Shown piece by piece: positions 46,492-55,732 of a stretch of 64,000 bases of DNA; the first letter of the stretch is position 1, and each line of letters opens with the position of its first letter. The stretch is from QHXM01 sp032160165. GTDB lineage: Bacteria; Acidobacteriota; Blastocatellia; Pyrinomonadales; Pyrinomonadaceae. Below the pieces are notes generated by a model. It saw only the letters and a program-made list of their open reading frames with translations, ran no database searches and was not told the origin of the DNA. The stretch is from NCBI GenBank assembly GCA_032160165.1, contig JAVHWA010000025.1, forward strand, positions 1-64,000, given 5' to 3'. The translations under genes and the position numbers were made by a program.

Positions 46492-49400
46492 CTACAGCGG
46501 AAGTCCCACGCGCCGCTGCAGGTCTATGAAGCGGGCATCTGATCTAAGTGTGTCGAGACGCGGGTCGACTTTGAGCCACACCAGCGCCTCTGAGCGCGCG
46601 TCGTAACTTTTTTCCAGCCACTCGAACGCCTCGTCCTTGTGCCCAAGAGCTGCGTGAATGATGGCGAAGTGATACGACGAGACATGCCTCGCCCCGGACA
46701 TCTCGGTCATCTCTTCAAGCACTTTGAGCGCTTTATCGCGCTGTCCTGCCATTACGTAAGTGTGGCCAAGCGCGGCAAGGATGAGCGGTGAATCATCCAG
46801 CTTGGCCGCCTTGCCAAATTCTATGATCGCAGCCTCGAAGTCATCTTTCTGTTCGTAGGCCCAGCCCATGAAGAAGTGGGTCCAGATAAAGTTTGGATCC
46901 ATCTCCATAGCCTTCTCAAACTGCTCAATCGACCTGTCATACTGCCGCGCAAACAGAAAAGAGAGCCCCAGGTCCGTGTTGATTTCCAGTGAGAGCGGAT
47001 CGAGTTCACTCGCCTTATTGATCTCAGCGATCGCCTCGTTCAAACGTCCCATTAAGGCGAGGTACCAACCGTACCAATGATGGGTCGAGGCGTAGCCAGG
47101 GTTCAACTCGATTGCCCTCTTGTATTCAAACTCCGCGCTCGTCCAATCCCATTCGTAAAATGCTTTGACAAGCCCGAGCGATGCGTGTGCCTCGGCGAGC
47201 GAATCGTCGATCTCCAATGCCCGCTCTGCCGCCGCTCTCGCCTTGGGCATGGCCTCGTTTGGCGGGAGATGATTTGATGAGAGGCCGTAGTAGGCATCGG
47301 CCAGCCCGGCGTAAGCAAGCGCGTAGTCAGGATCGTTCTCGATCGCTTGTTGAAAATGTCGGATCGCAGTCTCGAGCGCTTCCTTCGTCATCTTGCTGAG
47401 CGCGAAGCGACCCTTGAGGTACAGGCGATAGGCTTCGGTGTTGTCAGTGTATCGCTTGACGAGTAGCTTCTTCTCCTCGCCGGTTAATTTGATCCGAAGC
47501 TTCTCGGAAATCTCTTTTGAGATTTCCTCCTGCACCTCAAAGATGTCGGCGGATTTTCGCTTGTACTGTTCACCCCACAGTTGTGAGCCGTCCGCCGTGT
47601 CCACCAATTCAATCTTGATGATCAGATTGTCGCCGAACTGAAGGACTCGGCCCGTCATCACTGCCCGCACGCCGAGGTCACGCTTGACCTCTTCGATTTC
47701 GACCTCTCTGCCTTTGTAGCGGAACACCGTGGCCCTGGCCATGACTTTCAATTGCGGTAGCTGCGAGAGCGTGTTGATGATGCTCTCGGTGATGCCGTCT
47801 GACAGATATTCGGTGGCCGGGTCCGCGCTGGCGTTCGCCAGAGGCAGGACGGCCAGTGAATCGATGGACGCGGACCTGGAGCCGCTGGGGGCCCGGGTTA
47901 CGGCCAGAACAGGAGCGGAGAGGCTAGAGGGGCGCTCGGAGTTCCCCAGTTCATCGGTGTAGAGATTAAATAGATGGACCTCAACGCCGTGTTTGACTCT
48001 GGTGGTGCCCAGATCGTCGAGGTGTTCTTCGCGCTCACCAATCTCAACCAGGACGTCGGCCATAGACTTGGAAAGCAGGATGTGGTTCGCGTCGCCGCAA
48101 TCCATCACCCGCTGTGCGATGTTGATGCCGCTGCCTGCCACGTCCTTCTGACGGTTCGCATCGATCGTGCGCAGCACCGGCCCGCTGTGAATGCCGAGAC
48201 GAAGTTGCACACCTGGATTGCTGAGGAGCTCGCGACTAACTTGCAACGCACAACGGACGGGGGCCTCCGGATCGACAAAGAAAACCAACGCCATCCCATC
48301 GCCGGTTGATTTGCAGATCAGTTGATTGTTCGATTGCGCCCGTCGAAACTCATCCGTTTGGCTGACGATCTCGTTCAGCTTTTGCTGCAGGAATGACTGT
48401 TGATGTATTCGATGCTTTGAAAAGCCGACGATGTCCATAAAAAGGACATGCGCGATCTCCGGAGTCGAAGGCTGGTTCGAGTCGAGCATCAATGTCTCGG
48501 CAACCGGATTATCATTTGTCTCCCGCTCGCCCACGGGGACCTTCGCCGTCAGAGCGTCAGCCCGCTGCAGCGTCATTTCGGGCGCGGTCGATGCAACCTG
48601 GTTTGGCGTAGTGATGCGTATTCCAGCGGTGGAAAACTCCAAGTGACGTTTGAGCTCGCGAATATCGGCGATTGCATCCGTTACGGTCTGATATCGTTGG
48701 TCCGCATCTTTGGTTAGCGCCTTCGATACGATCCGCTGCATCTCGGGTGAAACATCCGGTAAGTGATAGGAGAGCGGTTGCGGGGTCCGATCCAGAATAG
48801 AGACGATCACGTCGCTCGGTGTCGGTCCTCCGAAAGGAACACGACCCGCAAGCATCTCATAAAGCACGACGCCGAAACTGAAGATATCGGTCCGTTCGTC
48901 GATCTTAAGTCCGCGTGCCTGCTCCGGCGACATGTAGGTGACTGTACCGATGACGATACCCGGTCCAGTGTCCGCAAGGGTAAGCGCGTTCGGGCCTGAG
49001 TTAGTGCGCTGTTCCGTCAGCTTGGCCAACCCGAAATCGAGGACCTTAACGTAGCCGTCGCGCCGAATCATGATGTTCTCGGGCTTGATGTCGCGATGAA
49101 CGATTCCCGCGGCGTGCGCCGCGGCCAGCGCAGATGCAACCTGGAGCGCCACCTCCAACACGTCACCCATCGTCATACGCGATCGCATCATCTCGTCGCG
49201 CAGAGTCACGCCGTCGATAAACTCGGTGGCGATGAAGTGTCTTCCTTCTGCCTCGCCGATTTCGTAAATCGTAATAATGTTTGGATGATTGAGCGCCGAT
49301 GTCGCACGCGCTTCCTGCTGGAAGCGGCGAAGTCGATCCAGGTCCTGGGTCACATTCTCAGGCAGCAACTTGAGTGCGACCGGACGGTCGAGCTGGCGGT

Positions 49401-49497
49401 CATGCACCAGATATACTTCGCCCATTCCACCCGCGCCAATGGCGGATCGAACTTCATAACGACCGAATTCAGTGCCTTCGGACAAGGTCATAAACAA
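46492..49497 (-). CDS. Ser/Thr kinase - class III cyclase - TolB-like - TPR fusion protein
   Basis: A 1001-residue soluble protein. Residues 13-285 are a Hanks-type kinase with the glycine loop GAGGMGEVY, Lys43, HRDIKPEN (134-141) and DFG (154-156). Residues 345-515 are a class III nucleotide cyclase in which both metal aspartates (Asp355, Asp400), Lys396, Asp452 (adenine selecting), Asn459 and Arg463 are present, so adenylate cyclase activity is plausible. Then a TolB/FlgO-like segment (VLPLANASADP) and about eight TPR-like repeats to the end. No membrane helix. An ATG at 49491 is an alternative start. Confidence 0.9.
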   Translation of the reverse strand: MFMTLSEGTEFGRYEVRSAIGAGGMGEVYLVHDRQLDRPVALKLLPENVTQDLDRLRRFQQEARATSALNHPNIITIYEIGEAEGRHFIATEFIDGVTLRDEMMRSRMTMGDVLEVALQVASALAAAHAAGIVHRDIKPENIMIRRDGYVKVLDFGLAKLTEQRTNSGPNALTLADTGPGIVIGTVTYMSPEQARGLKIDERTDIFSFGVVLYEMLAGRVPFGGPTPSDVIVSILDRTPQPLSYHLPDVSPEMQRIVSKALTKDADQRYQTVTDAIADIRELKRHLEFSTAGIRITTPNQVASTAPEMTLQRADALTAKVPVGERETNDNPVAETLMLDSNQPSTPEIAHVLFMDIVGFSKHRIHQQSFLQQKLNEIVSQTDEFRRAQSNNQLICKSTGDGMALVFFVDPEAPVRCALQVSRELLSNPGVQLRLGIHSGPVLRTIDANRQKDVAGSGINIAQRVMDCGDANHILLSKSMADVLVEIGEREEHLDDLGTTRVKHGVEVHLFNLYTDELGNSERPSSLSAPVLAVTRAPSGSRSASIDSLAVLPLANASADPATEYLSDGITESIINTLSQLPQLKVMARATVFRYKGREVEIEEVKRDLGVRAVMTGRVLQFGDNLIIKIELVDTADGSQLWGEQYKRKSADIFEVQEEISKEISEKLRIKLTGEEKKLLVKRYTDNTEAYRLYLKGRFALSKMTKEALETAIRHFQQAIENDPDYALAYAGLADAYYGLSSNHLPPNEAMPKARAAAERALEIDDSLAEAHASLGLVKAFYEWDWTSAEFEYKRAIELNPGYASTHHWYGWYLALMGRLNEAIAEINKASELDPLSLEINTDLGLSFLFARQYDRSIEQFEKAMEMDPNFIWTHFFMGWAYEQKDDFEAAIIEFGKAAKLDDSPLILAALGHTYVMAGQRDKALKVLEEMTEMSGARHVSSYHFAIIHAALGHKDEAFEWLEKSYDARSEALVWLKVDPRLDTLRSDARFIDLQRRVGLPL

Positions 49498-49609
49498 GCG
49501 ATTCGTTGGTGCCGGGGGAGACAGAGCATTGCAGCTTCGACTCTATTACACATCCGTGAAAAGTCAAGATAGCTCAATCGCAGTAGTGGCTTAATCTGAC
49601 AGGTGTATG

Positions 49610-49823
49610 GAGTACCGACTTCAATCGGGTACTTACGCAGTCGCACAAGCCCGACTAAAGTCGATACTCTGAACGCCTGCCTGCTCTCTGAGTTGTATTT
49701 GGTTCGGTCCGAAGTGAGGGAGGTCAGAAGAGTCTAGCGAGACTGGCGAGTCTATCGAGTATCGACTCCGTTCTTATCTTACTCGCCTGAATCGCCAGAC
49801 TCGCAGGACTCGATAGACTCGCC
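49610..49823. repeat. Inverted pair and mirrored CGAGTC array upstream of the kinase gene
   Basis: First part, 49610-49669: GAGTACCGACTTCAATCGGGTAC and CGACTAAAGTCGATACTC, an imperfect inverted pair. Second part: left arm 49731-49769 with GCGAGACTGGCGAGTCTATCGAGT and right arm 49781-49823 with ACTCGCCTGAATCGCCAGACTCGC...ACTCGATAGACTCGCC. Together they fill the 340-base gap between the kinase gene and the four-cysteine copy B; no gene is seen. Confidence 0.75.
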
Positions 49824-49836
49824 GGATGTCTTGTTC

Positions 49837-50235
49837 CTATTGGTAGCCTTCGCAGCGCGCCAATCGATCATTGGTTACTTCCCAATGCGTATGGTCCTGG
49901 CACATCGGAATTTCAGTCACGACGCAACTGTCACGATCCGAATCTACCAGTCTGACGTCGTAGAGCCCGCACGGAATCCCGTGAAGCGTGTAAGAGCCAC
50001 CGGGTGCGATGACCTTCCGCCCCAATTGATCGGGCCCCCACGCGCGTCGAGCCGACGGCGAGAGGAAAAGTTGAACGAAGGTGTAGTTGGACTTGTTTAC
50101 GACCATGAACTCGCCGCGTTGGGCCGGTGCGATCCGCGCCGACGAAAACTGTGAAGAGCCGAAAACCGCAAAGCACAGAAGAGCGACGGCGAGCGCCAGT
50201 CTCTTCGACATCTTGAATTTCATACTGGGGATCAT
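49837..50235 (-). CDS. Four-cysteine secreted protein, copy B (unnamed family)
   Basis: A 132-residue protein with a signal peptide (KRLALAVALLCFAVFGSSQ). The mature part has FMVVNKSNYTFVQLFLS, WGPDQLGRKVIAPGG, TLHGIPCGLYDVRLVD, a Cys in DSCVVTE, MCQDHTHWEVTN and ARCEGY, matching copy A at 39210-39665 block by block with all four cysteines. Start ATG at 50235 has AAGGAAA 5 bases upstream; ATGs at 50223 and 50214 are alternatives. Function unknown. Confidence 0.7.
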   Translation of the reverse strand: MIPSMKFKMSKRLALAVALLCFAVFGSSQFSSARIAPAQRGEFMVVNKSNYTFVQLFLSPSARRAWGPDQLGRKVIAPGGSYTLHGIPCGLYDVRLVDSDRDSCVVTEIPMCQDHTHWEVTNDRLARCEGYQ

Positions 50236-50344
50236 GATGTTTCCTTTCTCAAAGTACGATGCTGACTAGAACGAGTTCGCGGATACTATCATATCGGCAC
50301 TGCGATTTGGGAAATGCATTTCCGCGACGCCCCGTACGACCCTG

Positions 50345-50881
50345 TTAGTCCGGCACACCACTGCGTACCGGCGCGACAAATACCTTCCCGGCCCAGGCGT
50401 CGATCCGTTCCTTAAGGACGAAAACGCGCTTTGTTCCGGGTGCTGTAATCCCGACTTTGTAAGATGCGGGACACTTTCCAGGGTCCTGGCACGCGCTAAA
50501 GGTGATCTCAAACCATCCCGATTTCCCCGGGTCTAGCGTTACTATTTCGGCGGACTCGCCCGGCTGAAAGTACGACGCGTCTGCATAGCTGACATGTACA
50601 CCGCGTACCCGGCGCCCACGCCGGTCGAGCAAGACTAAGCGGGGAACCCCTGTCAGCGTACAGGGCTTTGCTGACTTATTGGTGAAGCCATAGTTCACTC
50701 CTCGTTGCCCGGCGCCGGCATCGTCGGAGATTCGGCTGGCTGAGAGCTGCTCTCCAAGGCATTGGGCAGGAGCGCTGGTTTTGCCTGGCTGCAGGAGAAG
50801 GTTTTGTTTGGGGCTTGTTTGGGACCAGGCCATGCATGAACCCACTATGATCATTGTTACCGCAAAAAAGTTTCGGCGCAT
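50345..50881 (-). CDS. DUF4232 domain protein, exported
   Basis: From the ATG at 50881 the product is 178 residues with a signal peptide (FAVTMIIVGSCMAWSQ). The mature part matches the DUF4232 pattern: CLGEQLSASRI, GAGQRGVNYGFTNKSAKPCTLTGVPRLVLLD and a late C-x5-C pair. The family is secreted or a lipoprotein, function unknown. The frame is open to 50995, but the extra N-terminus is not signal-like. Confidence 0.8.
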   Translation of the reverse strand: MRRNFFAVTMIIVGSCMAWSQTSPKQNLLLQPGKTSAPAQCLGEQLSASRISDDAGAGQRGVNYGFTNKSAKPCTLTGVPRLVLLDRRGRRVRGVHVSYADASYFQPGESAEIVTLDPGKSGWFEITFSACQDPGKCPASYKVGITAPGTKRVFVLKERIDAWAGKVFVAPVRSGVPD

Positions 50882-51157
50882 TTTTGTGTGCACTCCAATA
50901 CTGAAAGAGGTGAAGCCGGGACGAATAGACGAGAAACGACAAAGCTGAGTTGAGCAGGTACAGGACTCTGGTTTCATTTGTCGGAACGAATTCAACCTAC
51001 GCGCTCGTGAATCCCGGCAGAAGATCCGTCAATGATTGAGAAGACTAGCGTGAAAATACCGTGAACACAACTTTCAAAAAGTAGACGGATTGCGGACAGT
51101 TCGAGAAGAGTGCGATGATCACCCGCACAAATACGGCACGAACCTCCAGGGGGAACC

Positions 51158-52825
51158 ATGGGCATCTCGCTGAAACCAGAACATCTCAAACGATACCGAG
51201 ACATCGCCTGGCTCTTTATGAAGTACGGCCGCTCCGACCTGGTCAAGCAGGCCGGTCTGGAAGGCGCGCTCGATGACGACGGGTCGATCGATACAGCGAG
51301 TGCTCCAGAAGCGGCTGACCTCTCGACCGACCTCGAGAAGATGGGGCCGACCTTTATAAAGCTGGCCCAACTACTCTCTACGCGCGCGGACCTTCTGCCT
51401 CTTCCATATCTGGAAGCGCTGGCACGGCTTCAGGACAATGTGGCCCCCTTCTCATTCGCCGAGGTGGAACAGATCGTTACCCAGGAGCTGGGAGTGCGCC
51501 TCTCGAAAGCTTTTGCTCATTTCGACGCACAGCCTATTGCCGCGGCCTCGCTGGGACAGGTACACCGGGCGGGCCTGCGTGATGGGCGGTCGGTTGTAGT
51601 GAAAGTTCAGCGTCCTGGTATTCGCGAGGTTGTATTGAAGGACCTCGACATCCTGCAGGGGATAGCTGAATTTCTCGACAGCCACACTGAGACAGGTCGA
51701 CGCTACGACTTCGCGATGATACTGGCGGAGCTACGCAAGAGCCTGATGCGCGAGCTTGATTACCTGCAGGAGGCGCGCCACCTCATCACGCTCAACGCTA
51801 ACCTGGCGGCGTTTGACCGCATCGTTCTTCCATTGCCCGTCGAGGACTACAGCACTTCCCGCGTATTGACGATGGATTTCATACAGGGGAAGAAGGTCAC
51901 CAGCCTGGGTCCACTGGGCCTGATGGAGCTGGATGGCTATGGGTTGGCAGAAGAACTCTTCCGCGCGTATCTAAAACAGATCCTGGTCGACGGAATTTTT
52001 CACGCCGACCCGCACCCTGGAAATGTTTTCATCACAGAAGACCATCGAATCGCCTTGATCGATTTGGGAATGGTGGGTCACATCACTCCACAGTCGCAAG
52101 AGAACATCCTGCAGTTATTGATAGCCATCAGCGAGGGACGAGGGGACGAAGCCGCGGGTTTGACCATCAAGCTCGGCGAACCAAAAGAGAGCTTCGAGGA
52201 GGCGAAATTCAGCCGCCAGGTCGCGGACCTGGTGTCTCAACACCACGGTACCAATATCGAGGAGATAGATGCCGGTCGTGTAGTGCTAGAGATTACTCGC
52301 ATTTCCGGCGAGACGGGGTTTCGCCTGCCTCCCGAATTCACGATGATCGCGAAGACGCTGCTCAATCTGGACCTCATCGTCCACACGCTTGATCCTGATT
52401 TCGATCCCAACGCTTCCATCCGCCAGAACGCCAGCAAGATCATGCGTGAACGCATGTCAAAGAGTCTTTCGGCCGGAAGTCTCCTCAACACGATGATCGA
52501 GACCAAGAATTTCGTCGAGCGGTTGCCGGAGCGCGTTAATAAAATGCTTGATGCGGTCGCCAACAACGAGATGAAGATCAAGGTCGACGCGATCGACGAG
52601 ACGAAGCTGATGGAGGGTTTCCAGAAGATTGCGAATCGAATCACCATGGGTCTGGTGCTTGCCGCATTAATCGTCGGCGCAGCGATGTTGATGCGGATCG
52701 AGACATCGTTCACCATCTTCGGCTATCCAGGAATCGCTATCATATTCTTCTTTCTGGCGGCAGGATCGGGACTCTTTCTGGTCTTCAACATTCTCTTCAA
52801 AGACGAAAAGTCGGACAAGAAGTAG
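51158..52825 (+). CDS. ABC1/UbiB-family atypical kinase
   Basis: A 555-residue protein with the atypical protein-kinase-like layout of the AarF/UbiB family: KMGPTFIKLAQLLSTR (the KxGQ-like motif, here KLAQ), AAASLGQVHRA in place of the glycine loop, HADPHPGNVF and LIDLGMVG as catalytic and metal motifs, and two C-terminal membrane helices (about 490-510 and 518-540). Family members support ubiquinone or other isoprenoid-quinone synthesis. An AGGGGGAA lies 5 bases before the ATG. Confidence 0.93.
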   Translation: MGISLKPEHLKRYRDIAWLFMKYGRSDLVKQAGLEGALDDDGSIDTASAPEAADLSTDLEKMGPTFIKLAQLLSTRADLLPLPYLEALARLQDNVAPFSFAEVEQIVTQELGVRLSKAFAHFDAQPIAAASLGQVHRAGLRDGRSVVVKVQRPGIREVVLKDLDILQGIAEFLDSHTETGRRYDFAMILAELRKSLMRELDYLQEARHLITLNANLAAFDRIVLPLPVEDYSTSRVLTMDFIQGKKVTSLGPLGLMELDGYGLAEELFRAYLKQILVDGIFHADPHPGNVFITEDHRIALIDLGMVGHITPQSQENILQLLIAISEGRGDEAAGLTIKLGEPKESFEEAKFSRQVADLVSQHHGTNIEEIDAGRVVLEITRISGETGFRLPPEFTMIAKTLLNLDLIVHTLDPDFDPNASIRQNASKIMRERMSKSLSAGSLLNTMIETKNFVERLPERVNKMLDAVANNEMKIKVDAIDETKLMEGFQKIANRITMGLVLAALIVGAAMLMRIETSFTIFGYPGIAIIFFFLAAGSGLFLVFNILFKDEKSDKK

Positions 52826-52952
52826 AGCCTTCGCAGAATCGTGGAGTTCTCCAGGTCGGGCGCCCAATCGCGTGTGCGTCTCCATTCTTAGAACTCATCC
52901 GCTGACGCGACTGTGTGAAAACTCATTGGAGTCGATGAGGTCCGGGAATCTT

Positions 52953-53159
52953 GTCCGCGAAGCGGACTAAATGAAAATAGCCCACCGATTGATCGGTGGG
53001 TCTGGCGACCAACAGGCCATGGAGTCCGCACAGCGGACGACTGAAGGTTTATGTGCCAGCATATTTCAGCCGTCCGCTGCACGGACTGAACAACCTCATT
53101 CATTACGTATCCCCACCGATAAATCGGTGGGCTACTCTCACGTCGTCCGCGAGGCGGAC
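52953..53159. repeat. REP-like mosaic element, palindromic at block level
   Basis: Four copies of a GTCCGC-n-GCGGAC palindrome (52953-52967, 53024-53038, 53072-53086 with a shorter stem, 53145-53159) and two of CCCACCGAT-nn-ATCGGTGGG (52981-53000, 53112-53131). The first and last palindrome pairs are mirror images, each with a 13-base gap, and those two gaps match at 9 of 13 bases as reverse complements. No gene is seen in the 430-base region. Confidence 0.85.
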
Positions 53160-53186
53160 GACGAGCTGAGCGCGAAAGTAAATCCA

Positions 53187-53215
53187 TTGACACAAAATGA
53201 CGTTTCATGTTGTAT
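53187..53215 (+). promoter_or_regulatory. Possible promoter of the beta-lactamase-like gene
   Basis: A consensus TTGACA at 53187-53192 and, 17 bases on, TTGTAT at 53210-53215 (weak -10, three of six). The start codon is 44 bases downstream. Confidence 0.4.
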
Positions 53216-53258
53216 CGTGTGACTATCTGCGACGGTTGGACCCTACGTTTACTTTAGT

Positions 53259-54200
53259 ATGCTGCGAATCAAACCAGGAATAGCCGCGTTCGCGCTGGGC
53301 TCGGTTTTCATCGCGATCAGCATTCAGGCCCAAACACCTACGCCTACTCCCACGCCCGCCCCGGCCCCGACGCCGGGGACCGCCGCAACCTGGCTCGACG
53401 CGCGCGTGCGCGGCGAAGTGTCCACCTTCAACGGCAACGTGCGACTGTACGCCAGGAATCTCGACACCGGCGCGAGCTACTCGTTCAATGGAGACGAGCG
53501 AGTTCGCACTGCCAGCACCATAAAAGTAGCAATCATGATCGAAGCCTTCGCCCGTGTTACGGAAGGTAAGCTGAAGTGGACCGACGAGCTGGTGCTGTCG
53601 AAAGACAAGAAGGTCGGCGGCTCAGGTATCCTCTCGGAGTTCTCCGATGGGCTGCGTCTCACCTTCCGCGACGCAGTGAACCTGATGATGATCATGAGCG
53701 ACAATTCCGCCACCAACCTGGTGATAGATGTCTTGACGGCGGACGCGGTGAATGCACGGATGGACTCACTTGGAATGAAAGATACGCGACTGATGCGCAG
53801 GGTCTTCGGAGGCGGGGAGAGCGCCGAAGGCAAGAAAGAAGAGAACAAACGTTTCGGCCTCGGCCGTACCAGCCCGCGCGAGATGGTCGCGATTATTGAA
53901 AAGCTCGAACGCGGCGAGATCGTCAATCCGACTGTCTCGAAGGAAATGCTCGAGCTGATGAAGCGCGAGCAGGGCACCAATGGAATCTGGCGAGCACTCT
54001 GGAAAATCCCCAAGGCCACAAAGTCCGGTGCACTCGATACGTTAAGGAGCAACGTGGGGGTGATCTATCATCCGCGAGGCCGCATCGCCCTCGCGATCAC
54101 GTGCGAAGACATGCCGGAAATAATCTGGTCGGTAGATAACCCCGCCTATCTACTAATGTCGCGTTTATCTGAAATAGTGATTGACGGATTGGGGAAGTAG
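53259..54200 (+). CDS. Class A beta-lactamase-like serine hydrolase
   Basis: A 313-residue protein with a signal peptide (AAFALGSVFIAISIQAQ) and a Pro/Thr-rich linker (TPTPTPTPAPAPTP). The penicillin-binding fold motifs are present: Ser86-x-x-Lys89 (STIK), Ser147-Asp-Asn149 (SDN) and Lys255-Ser-Gly257 (KSG). The omega-loop Glu166 that class A enzymes use for deacylation is not where expected: after the TRL of the loop the sequence reads MRRVFGG. It may therefore be a penicillin-binding or esterase-like protein rather than an efficient beta-lactamase. No linked regulator is seen. Confidence 0.83.
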   Translation: MLRIKPGIAAFALGSVFIAISIQAQTPTPTPTPAPAPTPGTAATWLDARVRGEVSTFNGNVRLYARNLDTGASYSFNGDERVRTASTIKVAIMIEAFARVTEGKLKWTDELVLSKDKKVGGSGILSEFSDGLRLTFRDAVNLMMIMSDNSATNLVIDVLTADAVNARMDSLGMKDTRLMRRVFGGGESAEGKKEENKRFGLGRTSPREMVAIIEKLERGEIVNPTVSKEMLELMKREQGTNGIWRALWKIPKATKSGALDTLRSNVGVIYHPRGRIALAITCEDMPEIIWSVDNPAYLLMSRLSEIVIDGLGK

Positions 54201-54323
54201 GAGCAGGAGGCAGGAGCAGGGGCAGGAGCCGGAGGCAGGAGCAGGAGGCAGGAGCAGGAGGCAGGAGCAGGGGCAGGAAGCAGGAGGCAGGAGCAGGAGG
54301 CAGGAGCAGGAGGCAGCAGCAGT
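54200..54323. repeat. GCAGGA direct-repeat tract
   Basis: About twenty degenerate tandem copies of GCAGGA/GCAGGAG/GCAGGGG, purely direct, starting at the stop codon of the beta-lactamase-like gene and ending about 35 bases before the next gene. No mirrored arm. Confidence 0.85.
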
Positions 54324-54358
54324 TTGCAGGACACTCGATCCCAATTGCGGAGGTTTTT

Positions 54359-55681
54359 ATGAAACGAAAATTCCATGAAGCATTTGCGCTTGTGCTGCTC
54401 TGTGCGCTCCTGACGCTCGCGGCACCTCAGCGGCAATCGGCAAGCTCTCACGCCCGTTCCGATTCGCCGCGCGAACAGAAGATAGCAACGGCAGCGGAGA
54501 GCTTGCGCTCGCAACTGATAGCTCAACGCAGAGATTTTCACATGCACCCGGAGCTATCAAATCGCGAGGAGCGTACGTCTCGGATTGTCGCAGAGCGCTT
54601 GCGCGCTCTTGGGCTTGAGGACATCAAAACCGGAGTAGGCCGCTACGGCGTGACGGCATTGCTTAAGGGAGGAAAGCCAGGACCAGTCGTCGCCGTTCGA
54701 GCGGACATGGACGCTCTGCCGATCCAGGAAGTGAATGACGTGCCGTACAAATCGCAGGTGCCCGGTGTAAAGCACGCCTGCGGACACGACGCGCATACGA
54801 CGATCGAGCTGGGCGTGGCGGAGATTCTGAGCAAAATGCGGGACGAGATTCACGGCACGATCAAGTTCATCTTCCAACCAGCCGAAGAAGGCGCGCCCGC
54901 GGGTGAGGAAGGCGGAGCGCGGCTGATGATAAAGGAAGGGGCAATGGAGAACCCGCGGCCCTCTGCTATCTTTGGCCTTCACACGAATCCAAACCTCGAG
55001 GCGGGCCAGCTCGGCTATCAGTCAGGCCCGGCGATGGCCTCATCGGATCGGATCTACATCACCATTCATGGGAAGAGCAGTCACGGAGCTCAACCGCAAT
55101 CCGGCATTGACGCAATCGTCGTCGCAGCCGAGTGCATCACCGCGCTCCAGACAATACGCAGCCGCCGCATAGATCCCCAGGAGCCTTTGGTCATTTCTAT
55201 TGGGCTGATCCAGGGAGGTCTCCGCAACAACATCATCGCCGATGAAGTGAAGATGGAAGGAACGATGCGGACGTTAAGCGAAGACGTCAAACAGCGCGCC
55301 CAGGCGCTGATGAAAGAGACGCTTCAGAACATTACGGCTGCCTACGGCGCGACGCTCGAGTTGAGGTTTGTCGAGAACTCGGCCGTGACGTTCAATGAGC
55401 CTAAGCTCGTCGAGGAGACGCTGCCGATAATGCGTCGCGTTGTTGGCACTGAGAATCTTCTCTCGATCCGCCCATTCATGCCGGCGGAGGATTTCTCCTA
55501 TTTTCAAAAGGTCTCGCCGGGCTTCTATTATTTTCTCGGTGTGGGCAGCCGCGCGCGAGGGATCACCGCAGGCTGGCATACAGCGGACTTCGACATAGAC
55601 GAAGAGAGCCTCGTCGTAGGGGCGAAGGTGATGTCAAACGTCCTGCTCGACTATCTTGAGCATCACGCCGGGAAGAATTAA
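54359..55681 (+). CDS. M20 family metallo-amidohydrolase, exported
   Basis: A 440-residue protein with a signal-type N-terminus (FALVLLCALLTLAAPQ). The catalytic layout of the N-acyl-L-amino-acid amidohydrolase/HipO type is complete: FHMHPELS, AVRADMDALPI, ACGHDAHT, FQPAEEG and SSHGAQPQSGIDAI, with PAEDFSYF near the end. It should remove acyl groups from amino acids or peptides in the periplasm. A GGAGG lies about 10 bases before the ATG. Confidence 0.9.
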   Translation: MKRKFHEAFALVLLCALLTLAAPQRQSASSHARSDSPREQKIATAAESLRSQLIAQRRDFHMHPELSNREERTSRIVAERLRALGLEDIKTGVGRYGVTALLKGGKPGPVVAVRADMDALPIQEVNDVPYKSQVPGVKHACGHDAHTTIELGVAEILSKMRDEIHGTIKFIFQPAEEGAPAGEEGGARLMIKEGAMENPRPSAIFGLHTNPNLEAGQLGYQSGPAMASSDRIYITIHGKSSHGAQPQSGIDAIVVAAECITALQTIRSRRIDPQEPLVISIGLIQGGLRNNIIADEVKMEGTMRTLSEDVKQRAQALMKETLQNITAAYGATLELRFVENSAVTFNEPKLVEETLPIMRRVVGTENLLSIRPFMPAEDFSYFQKVSPGFYYFLGVGSRARGITAGWHTADFDIDEESLVVGAKVMSNVLLDYLEHHAGKN

Positions 55682-55732
55682 CCAATGAGGACACAGAGAA
55701 CTTGGATAGATCACGCGATGGGCTGCAGGATT

